From a virus, in IMG/VR virus record IMGVR_UViG_3300029448_000040, positions 1 through 36,857 of that record: a stretch of DNA of 36,857 nucleotides; one strand, given 5' to 3'. This document shows positions 30,504-36,857 of this stretch, piece after piece. The position numbers and the translations under genes were made by a program. Positions within the stretch are counted from its first letter, which is position 1; every line of letters begins with the position of its first letter. Below the pieces are notes generated by a model, which searched no databases, was not told where the DNA came from, and saw only the letters and a program-made list of their open reading frames with translations.

Positions 30504-31850
30504 TCACTTTCTAGTAACTTGTCTTGCAATGACAGATGCATATGCAGACATCGTAGGATCAGTTACTTCATCGGTCTCCTCAGTCAAATCAATTGCCTCA
30601 TCAACACCAGTAATTGAGGTTGACTCAGTGAATGCTTCTTTGTCACCAAAATAGGTTTCCTTGATGGTTTCCAATTTTGAAGCAAAGTCGTCTTCGTCAA
30701 CATAATCAACACCCTCAGATAGAGAAGCAAGTTTGTCTGCTTGATTCTCTGAAAGTCCTTTACTCACAGCAGAAACGATCTGCTGACGCTTAGTACCTGT
30801 AAACTCTTTCTTGAGAGAGATATTCTTTTCAATCTCTTCATTTAGAGATGCAGTAAGTTCTTCAACTTTATCTGTTAGTTCTTCAACAACATCAACCTTC
30901 TCTTCTGGAATGTCAATATAGTGTTCTGCAAACAAGTTGCGGAGTCCTGACAAGAAGTCATCTACGAGTTCTGATTTGACACCACGCTCTACTGCGAGTT
31001 TGTTTTCTTCCATCCACTCTTCAACAACATAGTCAAGATATGCGTCAACCTTTTCGGTTAACTCTTCGTTTATCTGATCAATTTGCTCTTGGAGTGCGAT
31101 TTCTGCTTGTGAAGCAAGAAGTTCTACAGATTCGTTAATCTTAGAAACAACTGCTGCTTCAAACAGAGTTGTTGCTTTTTCTGTAAATTCTTCGGAAAGA
31201 TCAGTTCCCTCAAAGATTTTCTTAATATCCTCTCCGACATCAACGTCTTCACGGTTATACTTCATTTCTTTAATTTTTGAATTGCCTTGCATAACAGGAG
31301 TCATGTCACCTTGTGACTTGTCCTGTGGACGAGCAACCTTCTCTTTATGAACACCCTCTGGATGCATACCCTCTGGATGCATAGCGGCATACATACTACC
31401 CATTGCCGCTTTGAGTTCATCAACTTTCATGTCTGCCATTTTATTGACCATTGCGTTGATCATACCAACTTTTGTGCCTGGTATTTTCATTGGTTTCTTG
31501 TCACCCTCGTTATCATCTTGGGGACGGGCAACACTGCCAGTTGCTACAGGGTCTGGCACTTCAGACGGATCACCAAACGATGCTTTCTTAGATGAATTCA
31601 TCATTTTCTTACCATTCTTGTGTATCCCTTCATTATGAGTTTCCATGATATGGATTTCCATATCTTCTGTTGGAACCTCACGCTCAATGCCGTGATCGAA
31701 CTCGACATCATACCAAGCAACATAACCGTTGTCATCTGGAACAGCATGTGATTCGTAAAGTGGTTTGCCCATACCCCACACTGGATGTTCTACAACAACC
31801 GCACAGTCATGGGTCTTTGAGTGGCAAAGTTCCCTTTCCTGATCTGACAT
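30504..31850 (-). CDS. 22: Prohead core scaffold protein (T4 gp22) with extra N-terminal domain
   Basis: The major scaffold of the prohead core, degraded by gp21 after assembly. The C-terminal part (about 220-400) has the long acidic helices of gp22 and many (I/L)xE sites. At 448 residues it is much longer than T4 gp22 (269). Residues 1-75 form an additional compact domain with C9, H10, H14 and C16 and a HPVWGMGKPLYESHAVPDDN beta segment. A low-complexity linker follows with a repeated VARPQD...GD motif (107 and 172) and MHPEGMHPEG. The ATG at 31850 has AGGAG upstream and a late box 34 bases ahead. Confidence 0.85.
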   Translation of the reverse strand: MSDQERELCHSKTHDCAVVVEHPVWGMGKPLYESHAVPDDNGYVAWYDVEFDHGIEREVPTEDMEIHIMETHNEGIHKNGKKMMNSSKKASFGDPSEVPDPVATGSVARPQDDNEGDKKPMKIPGTKVGMINAMVNKMADMKVDELKAAMGSMYAAMHPEGMHPEGVHKEKVARPQDKSQGDMTPVMQGNSKIKEMKYNREDVDVGEDIKKIFEGTDLSEEFTEKATTLFEAAVVSKINESVELLASQAEIALQEQIDQINEELTEKVDAYLDYVVEEWMEENKLAVERGVKSELVDDFLSGLRNLFAEHYIDIPEEKVDVVEELTDKVEELTASLNEEIEKNISLKKEFTGTKRQQIVSAVSKGLSENQADKLASLSEGVDYVDEDDFASKLETIKETYFGDKEAFTESTSITGVDEAIDLTEETDEVTDPTMSAYASVIARQVTRK

Positions 31851-31883
31851 TGTTTTTCTCCTATCAGAATTCATTTATGATAT

Positions 31884-31891
31884 TATTTATA
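31884..31891 (-). promoter_or_regulatory. Late promoter box (TATAAATA) of gp22
   Basis: Perfect minus-strand box about 34 bases before the ATG at 31850 and just after the gp21 stop at 31897. Confidence 0.8.
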
Positions 31892-31896
31892 AAATG

Positions 31897-32556
31897 TTAA
31901 AGTTTCCGCAATTTCTGCAAAAAGTCTTCAAATACCTGCATTGTTGCTTCTTCTTTCTGACGCTTGCGAATAGACTCATTGATTTCGTCACGATAATTGA
32001 CAATATCAACTTCTTTGATGATACCGTTGTCCCAAACCCATTCTTTGCCTTCCATAATGCCTTCTACAAAAGCATTTGGTGCTGATGGGTCAGCAACAAT
32101 ATCACCTGCAGTCGCAAGGTAGAAATCTTTTTGTACTTCGTTCGCTCCATTCTTTGCTTTGAGTGAACCCATACCCCTTGATGATACACCCAATGTCGCA
32201 TCCTCATTCATCAAATTTTTGACGATGTTGCCCATTGGAGTGTCCATAATTTTTGCTTTACCCTTGAAATTGTCACCATCACGATACAACTCTTTGATCA
32301 TATGCGATACACGATCAAGGTTGATGGTTGGACCTTGGGGATGCCCTAACTCACCATACGCACGATTCTTTTGAATATACTCTTTGTTGTAACGATCAAC
32401 TTCACGCTCAAGAACGTCAACAGGATAAATTCGACCGTTGCGGTTCTTTTGATTGCCTTGCATGAAAATGCCTTCGATAAAGTAACTCTTATCACCGTTC
32501 TCTTTTGCTTCGGTAACAACTTGGACTTCTTCAATGACTTCGGTAATAAGTTTCAT
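31897..32556 (-). CDS. 21: Prohead protease (T4 gp21)
   Basis: The assembly serine protease that trims head proteins and destroys the scaffold. In 219 residues (T4: 212) the herpes-protease-like core is clear: YFIEGIFMQG (25-34), RNGRIYP, ELGHP with H72 as catalytic histidine, and GVSSRGMGSL (123-132) with S125 or S126 as nucleophile. The C-terminal tail is charged and may be self-cleaved. ATG at 32556 follows the previous stop within three bases. It lies upstream of its substrates gp22 and gp23, as in T4. Confidence 0.95.
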   Translation of the reverse strand: MKLITEVIEEVQVVTEAKENGDKSYFIEGIFMQGNQKNRNGRIYPVDVLEREVDRYNKEYIQKNRAYGELGHPQGPTINLDRVSHMIKELYRDGDNFKGKAKIMDTPMGNIVKNLMNEDATLGVSSRGMGSLKAKNGANEVQKDFYLATAGDIVADPSAPNAFVEGIMEGKEWVWDNGIIKEVDIVNYRDEINESIRKRQKEEATMQVFEDFLQKLRKL

Positions 32557-32558
32557 TG

Positions 32559-32945
32559 TTATGACCCCGACTGCTTATGGAGTTTGACCGTCAATGTACC
32601 ATTACCAATACCAACCTTTGTAATCACAAGGTTAGACTGTGGATCACCGCCCGACTCTAATCGAATGTTTTCTTCTTGATAATCTGTTGTATTGACACCA
32701 GTAAACGAACCAACTAAGTTCGCACCACGAGAAACGTCAAAACCACAATTATTTGCTGCACAAATAACTTTAGCAATATGCATCGCAGTAACAGTTTCAC
32801 CTATGGCATTTGCCGCAAGATGCACACCCGCAGATGGTCTATTTAGATCAATCGATGCTGTTTGATCAGTGTGAATAGTTACATAACCACTACCGCCATG
32901 ATTAACACCCTTTATTTGATTTGAGGTAAGTCTTGTAATTGCCAT
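32559..32945 (-). CDS. Small virion-type hypothetical protein (128 aa)
   Basis: A beta-rich, Gly/Thr/Ser-rich protein (GSGYVTIHTDQTASIDL, GNGTLTVKLHKQSGS) with two or three Cys in the centre. ATG at 32945 has TAGGT upstream. Its place between head genes and its composition suggest a structural or decoration role; I do not recognise a family. Confidence 0.6.
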   Translation of the reverse strand: MAITRLTSNQIKGVNHGGSGYVTIHTDQTASIDLNRPSAGVHLAANAIGETVTAMHIAKVICAANNCGFDVSRGANLVGSFTGVNTTDYQEENIRLESGGDPQSNLVITKVGIGNGTLTVKLHKQSGS

Positions 32946-32947
32946 CG

Positions 32948-33490
32948 TTATTTACCTACACTAAATGCAAAATCTGCCATTTTCATAAAAGCAGAAGGTC
33001 CCTTATCTAACTGCTGTGCAAAACGTTTCTGATTCGTATCGTTTAGATTATCGTGAACCCGAACCAGAGCATTAGCAGTCGTCATGTCAACTTTTAGTGA
33101 CTTATTATTTTTGAACTTAACTGTCTGTGCTGATTTATCTTTGACAATTTTTCTCAATGTTTCAAGAACACCTTCAGACAAATCAACCTCTTTGTCCATA
33201 AATGCTTCTTTGAACGACTTAGCACTCCCACCTTGTGGAATTGGTTTCATTTCACCCGCAGTGCTTGGGTCAAATCCCTTTTGCGGAACAGAAGAAATCT
33301 TGCTAGAGGAAAACTGTGCATCAGTAGCAACAGGATGATCAGTTTTTATAACTGCATGTTGATCCGCAAAGTCTTGCTCACCCTTTGATCGATACTTTTT
33401 TTTGCGTGTTGCTTCTTCGTCATCGACAGGTTTGTTAACGTAATCGTCTGCTGATCTTTCAGTCATCAGTTGACGGAATGTCTTCGACAT
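32948..33490 (-). CDS. Charged head-region protein, possible prohead core component (180 aa)
   Basis: The start at 33490 is set by AGGAGG five bases upstream; the frame extends to 33532 without a better signal. The protein begins SKTFRQLMTE, is Lys-rich and disordered up to about 90, then helical (LSEGVLETLRKIVKDKSAQTV) with a compact C-terminus. LSE and similar triplets could be gp21 sites. Its function is not recognised; co-location with gp21/gp22 suggests a core or internal head protein. Confidence 0.6.
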   Translation of the reverse strand: MSKTFRQLMTERSADDYVNKPVDDEEATRKKKYRSKGEQDFADQHAVIKTDHPVATDAQFSSSKISSVPQKGFDPSTAGEMKPIPQGGSAKSFKEAFMDKEVDLSEGVLETLRKIVKDKSAQTVKFKNNKSLKVDMTTANALVRVHDNLNDTNQKRFAQQLDKGPSAFMKMADFAFSVGK

Positions 33491-33647
33491 GTGTAACCTC
33501 CTGATCGTTAAACAGTCCAGTAGCAACTTCAACTCTCTTTAATGCCACTGCGTCTTTTATTTTATCCATGAGTGCAACATGCACCTCATCTCTAAACTCT
33601 GTTGTTTCACCATTGACTGCGTGTTGAATTGCTGACTCAATGCTCAT
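33459..33647 (-). CDS. Small prohead core-like protein (62 aa)
   Basis: A 62-residue protein starting at 33647 with AAGGAA upstream. SIESAIQHAVNGETTEFRDEVHVALMDKIKDAVALKRVEVATGLF is a two-helix pattern like small prohead core proteins (gp67/gp68 group) of T4-like phages. It overlaps the next gene by 32 bases. Assignment to gp68 is by pattern and position only. Confidence 0.6.
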   Translation of the reverse strand: MSIESAIQHAVNGETTEFRDEVHVALMDKIKDAVALKRVEVATGLFNDQEVTHVEDIPSTDD

Positions 33648-33657
33648 ATTTTATTCC

Positions 33658-34080
33658 TTACAACGAAAATATTTTAGTTGATGCATTACTGAATGTTACA
33701 GTAATATCACCACCAGATGGCGTAACAGGTAAACCAGTTGCTGAATCAATGTAAGCAATTAGTCGTGAAGATGCCTGATTTGCCAAACTACCTTCAGCAT
33801 TACCAACATTGTGATAAAGCACTAATGCCTCTGATTGATCACCCGTTACGCTAGAAAAAACCGCATCAGTTGCATCAAATATACCACTAGTTGTAGATTT
33901 ACCTGCTAAGTTAGCGGTTGCTACGATAGCAGCATTTGCAATATTCGCACGATTTTCATGAGATGCATTGAAGGTATAATCGCCAGTATCAACAAGACAA
34001 ATTGTAATTGTGTTTGATGACAAGTTCAAATTGCCATTAAGGAAATCTTCTTTTGCCTTAGTGTAAAGTTGATTTGCCAT
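33658..34080 (-). CDS. Putative virion structural protein (140 aa)
   Basis: A 140-residue beta-rich protein (SNTITICLVDTGDYTFN, GDITVTFSNASTKIFSL) rich in Ala/Asn/Ser/Thr, a make-up common in marine phage neck, fibre or decoration proteins. ATG at 34080 has GGAG nine bases upstream, and a late box lies 25 bases before it. A TNF-like or Ig-like fold is conceivable; nothing specific is recognised. Confidence 0.6.
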   Translation of the reverse strand: MANQLYTKAKEDFLNGNLNLSSNTITICLVDTGDYTFNASHENRANIANAAIVATANLAGKSTTSGIFDATDAVFSSVTGDQSEALVLYHNVGNAEGSLANQASSRLIAYIDSATGLPVTPSGGDITVTFSNASTKIFSL

Positions 34081-34104
34081 GCGTAATTCTCCAATTCCTC
34101 ACTC

Positions 34105-34112
34105 TATTTATA
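34105..34112 (-). promoter_or_regulatory. Late promoter box (TATAAATA) before the 140-aa virion gene
   Basis: Perfect minus-strand box 25 bases before the ATG at 34080 and immediately after the collagen-like gene; it heads the 34080-31897 group. Confidence 0.75.
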
Positions 34113-34113
34113 A

Positions 34114-35355
34114 CTAAGAGAAATAGGGCAGTTTATAATTTACACCACCAATATTGAGTGTGATAAACCCTACTGGATTGACTAGTGCCTTATCTTCTAA
34201 ATCAACGTTCTGCTGTGTCGTGGTGATTGAAGAAGCATCTGCTGTAACTGACAGATTTGCAGATTGAAATCGGTCTGTAATCGCTAGATTTGTATTTGCT
34301 AATGCTGCTTGGAATGTTGCATTAGATGCGAATGTTGCTTCAGGATTACTATTAATATTGACAACATTGACACCCGTGTTAGATGCGGTGATTGTTGCAC
34401 CAACAAAGTTTAGTGTTGTTGCAGATGTAACATCCACCCCTTCTTCTTGAATCGTAATTGTGGTGGTTACCGTATTGCCAACAAATTTACCAGACGTTCC
34501 ATCATATTTGAGAAAGAAGTTATCATTGAGTGCCGACTGACGATTGACATCTGATAGTTCACGGATTTGGACAGCACCACCACCACCTGAACCTGATGCT
34601 TGCATCTTCGCACGAGTAACTTGTGCTTCAATCTCAGATTTGAATCCTTTGAGGTTATCTTCAATACTCTTACGAATTTGATCTGTGTCAACTAAAGTGC
34701 CATCACGACCTGATGGACCTTCCGGTCCTTGTTTGCCTTCAATGCCCTGTGGTCCCCGTTCGCCTCGTTCGCCACGATCACCCTTTTCACCTTGTATGCC
34801 TTGGATACCCTGTTCACCTTGGATACCCTGATCGCCCTGATCACCCTGATCACCCTTGGGTCCAATTGGACCTTGGGTTCCTCGTTGACCTTGGATGCCT
34901 TGTTCGCCCTTCTCTCCACGATCACCTTTGTCACCTTTGTCTCCCTTCTCACCTCTGGGACCAATCTCACCTTGCTCACCAATGGGACCTCGGTTGCCCG
35001 GAATACCTTGACCCCCTCTGGGACCAACGACCTGACCGACTTGGATTTCTTCACCATCATTGAATTGAATGAAAAGATTATCTTCATGGATGTATGCTTT
35101 ATCGACAGCACGACCATCGTCACCCTTGTCACCTTTATCCCCAATGGGACCTTTGGATTCAATCGTGACAACTCTGTCGGGACCCGGATCACCCTTCGGT
35201 CCTGGAGGACCAGGCGGACCCTGAACACCCTCTATTAGAGATGTGCGAGTAAACTCTAAAAGTTGTTCCTCAAACTCAACACGAACATTATCAATCTCTC
35301 TTCGTGCGAGTTGAAGTGCTGCTTTTAACAGTTTTGCTTGGTCTATTTCATTCAT
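34114..35355 (-). CDS. Collagen-like fibre/virion protein
   Basis: A 413-residue protein. Residues 1-45 form a helix that could trimerise, and from about 46 to 218 there are many Gly-X-Y triplets in two blocks ([14 protein letters not shown] near 46, and a long block from about 112) broken by a non-collagen stretch near 80-110. The C-terminal 190 residues are beta-rich with GSGGGG near 257 and resemble phage fibre heads. Collagen-like phage proteins form trimeric stalks. The place directly after the portal gene is unusual for a tail fibre, so it may decorate head or neck. The ATG overlaps the portal stop (ATGA). Confidence 0.8.
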   Translation of the reverse strand: MNEIDQAKLLKAALQLARREIDNVRVEFEEQLLEFTRTSLIEGVQGPPGPPGPKGDPGPDRVVTIESKGPIGDKGDKGDDGRAVDKAYIHEDNLFIQFNDGEEIQVGQVVGPRGGQGIPGNRGPIGEQGEIGPRGEKGDKGDKGDRGEKGEQGIQGQRGTQGPIGPKGDQGDQGDQGIQGEQGIQGIQGEKGDRGERGERGPQGIEGKQGPEGPSGRDGTLVDTDQIRKSIEDNLKGFKSEIEAQVTRAKMQASGSGGGGAVQIRELSDVNRQSALNDNFFLKYDGTSGKFVGNTVTTTITIQEEGVDVTSATTLNFVGATITASNTGVNVVNINSNPEATFASNATFQAALANTNLAITDRFQSANLSVTADASSITTTQQNVDLEDKALVNPVGFITLNIGGVNYKLPYFS

Positions 35356-36857
35356 CGTCTACGGTTTCTTCAAACAAGTCATCGATGCCCGCCTCTTCTA
35401 ATATTTGAGACATACTTTCAACAAGTTCTTTCTCTTCCAGAGTCGGTTCGGTATTCGCAACAAATGGTTCTACGGTGTACTCTTCTCTTTGGTCTTGACC
35501 GACTCCCATATCTGCGAGTTGTTCGTCACCATCACCTTCTTCTGCTTGTTCTTTATCTATCTCTTTATCCATACCCGAAATTTCTTCTTCGGACATACGG
35601 AGAATATTAGAACGAACCCAACGCTGTGAAAAATACTTACCTGTGTACTCATCGATTTCACGGAGTAGAGACAAACGTCCTGTCAGAATTTCTGTCTCTT
35701 TGAGTTCAGAAAAATGGTTGTCTTCAACATAATCGTAACGAATACGCTGACGCATCTTTTTGAATTCTTCACGAGTCACAACACCCTGAAGTGTCAAATG
35801 AATTTCAAGTAGATTGTCAAACAACATTGAGAAACGACTACGCAATCGGTTCACAAACTTGGAAAACTTCAGTTCGTCTCGTGTGATTTCAGACGCACGA
35901 CCTAAATTAAATGCATTATCTTGCTCAATACGAGATGTAGGAACATTAAGTGCTTTATAGAGTTTCTTACGGAAATAATCTACATCATCCATCTCACCCA
36001 AGTTCTGACCACCGGGTAAAGTTGTAATCTCTGTACCCCGACCACCTTCACGACGAGGCAACCAGAAATCCTCCATCATTGTCATCATCTTACGGTCATC
36101 ACGGACTTGCCCTGTTTCCAAATCATATACAAGTTTATTCTTGTGCCGTGTCATCATATCACGCACATATTGCTCTGCCTTCATCTTCGGTAAGTTACCT
36201 ACATCGATATAGAAGATTCGACGTTCGGGTGCACGAGATAAACGATAGATAACAACCGCATCTTCCAACATACGCAGTTGATTTAGTGGTTTGATTGCTT
36301 TGTGTAAATACGATAGTGACATACTGTTTCTCTGATCCATCAGACCAGATGTCACATGACAGATTGAATCTGTAGAAACCTTAATAGCAGTTTGAGTCGT
36401 ACTTGTTAAACCTTTAGGTGCATACAAGTAGTATTCGTTGTATCCGGGATGATTTGCTTTCTGTGTGTCTTTTATGGACTGTTTTTTGTCTCGTTTTGTT
36501 TCACGAACTTTACGAATCTTACGGGGGTCAATATAACGGAGGTCTTTAATACCTTCTCTTGGATTCTTCACGTTGATCATAATGTGGTAATACAATCGAC
36601 CGTCCACATAGAAGTTGCGGAAGATGTCATAAGCACGATCAGCAAAGTCCAAAGTAGAAAGTAATACTTGAAATTCTTGAGAGATACGTTTTTTGATAGC
36701 AGATGATGCGTCTACATCATCTAATACAATTGATACGGGGTCTTTACGCTCATCCATGACAATTGCTTCGTTGATAACATCATCAACTGCCATATCACAT
36801 TCAGGTTGCAGTGACATCTCACGATATTTTGTAACAAGTTCTGCTTCACTTTTTGAA
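35348..36857 (-). CDS. 20: Portal vertex protein (T4 gp20), 5' end beyond the window
   Basis: The dodecameric portal that nucleates the prohead and passes DNA. The frame is open through the right edge; 502 codons are visible, and compared with T4 gp20 (524 residues) fewer than about 100 N-terminal residues are missing. Matching regions include NPREGIKDLRYIDPRKIRKV, KPLNQLRMLEDAVVIYRLSRAPERR, DYWLPRR-like EDFWLPRREGG, TTLPGGQNLGEMDD and FSELKETEILTGRLSLL. The C-terminal 70 residues are very acidic. This gene is the standard g20 marker for marine T4-like phages, so it can place this phage in a tree. Confidence 0.95.
   Translation of the reverse strand, partial: SKSEAELVTKYREMSLQPECDMAVDDVINEAIVMDERKDPVSIVLDDVDASSAIKKRISQEFQVLLSTLDFADRAYDIFRNFYVDGRLYYHIMINVKNPREGIKDLRYIDPRKIRKVRETKRDKKQSIKDTQKANHPGYNEYYLYAPKGLTSTTQTAIKVSTDSICHVTSGLMDQRNSMSLSYLHKAIKPLNQLRMLEDAVVIYRLSRAPERRIFYIDVGNLPKMKAEQYVRDMMTRHKNKLVYDLETGQVRDDRKMMTMMEDFWLPRREGGRGTEITTLPGGQNLGEMDDVDYFRKKLYKALNVPTSRIEQDNAFNLGRASEITRDELKFSKFVNRLRSRFSMLFDNLLEIHLTLQGVVTREEFKKMRQRIRYDYVEDNHFSELKETEILTGRLSLLREIDEYTGKYFSQRWVRSNILRMSEEEISGMDKEIDKEQAEEGDGDEQLADMGVGQDQREEYTVEPFVANTEPTLEEKELVESMSQILEEAGIDDLFEETVDDE

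Noticed and set aside
34692-35238. Long overlapping frames on both strands in the collagen-like gene
   Set aside because: The repetitive Gly-X-Y codons keep other frames open; the products are low-complexity artefacts.
1-36857. tRNA genes, CRISPR arrays, insertion sequences, integrase or attachment sites
   Set aside because: No cloverleaf, direct-repeat array, transposase or integrase was seen on either strand.

Overview
The window is a contiguous piece of a T4-like (Straboviridae/Kyanoviridae-type) marine myovirus genome. Every gene that can be supported lies on the minus strand, so transcription runs from right to left. The recognisable genes follow T4 core order: portal gp20, prohead protease gp21, scaffold gp22, major capsid gp23, uvsY, uvsW, gp55, gp47, gp46, gp45, gp44, gp62, regA, gp43, uvsX and gp41. 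The cargo (CobS/CobT-like pair, small heat-shock protein, Sm-like protein, collagen-like protein, M15 peptidase) is of the kind seen in marine T4-like phages of cyanobacteria, SAR11 and other marine bacteria. The host cannot be named from this window. Genes are packed with ATGA/TAATG overlaps and several TTG/GTG starts. No tRNA, CRISPR, IS element or integrase was seen, and no stretch longer than 300 bases lacks a gene.

Layout from right to left. (1) 36857-29064, virion assembly: portal (5' end cut by the window edge), a collagen-like fibre protein, small virion or core proteins, gp21, gp22 with an extra N-terminal region, and gp23 followed by a strong terminator. (2) 28982-20876, recombination and regulation: a tail-tube-fold protein, UvsY, UvsW, an Sm-like protein, the late sigma factor gp55, an APS-kinase-like/nucleotidylyltransferase fusion, gp47/gp46, and an ABC-ATPase/GNAT fusion. 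(3) 20759-17277: a CobT-like zincin/VWA protein and a CobS-like AAA+ ATPase. (4) 17208-10091, replisome: a GT-A glycosyltransferase-like protein, clamp, clamp loader, RegA, Hsp20, an M15 peptidase and DNA polymerase. (5) 10094-5418: a coiled-coil protein, a membrane protein, UvsX, gp41 helicase and an LpxH-like phosphoesterase. (6) 5328-1, accessory end: five small unknown genes, a zinc-peptidase-like protein, a PD-(D/E)XK-like protein, a divergent ligase-like nucleotidyltransferase and a long cytidylyltransferase-like protein cut by the left edge.

Two promoter classes can be read. Near-perfect sigma70 promoters (TTGACA-N17-TATAAT type) stand before uvsX, gp43 and the CobT-like gene. T4-type late boxes (TATAAATA) stand before gp23, gp22, hsp20, the glycosyltransferase-like gene, the 140-aa virion gene and the accessory genes at the left end. 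Intrinsic terminators sit at block borders, and some share sequence with promoters. The best candidates for under-described biology are the left-end nuclease/ligase-like/cytidylyltransferase cluster with its 47-codon duplicated gene head, the ABC-GNAT and kinase-nucleotidylyltransferase fusions beside gp46/47, the CobS/CobT-like pair, and an apparently leaderless DNA polymerase mRNA.
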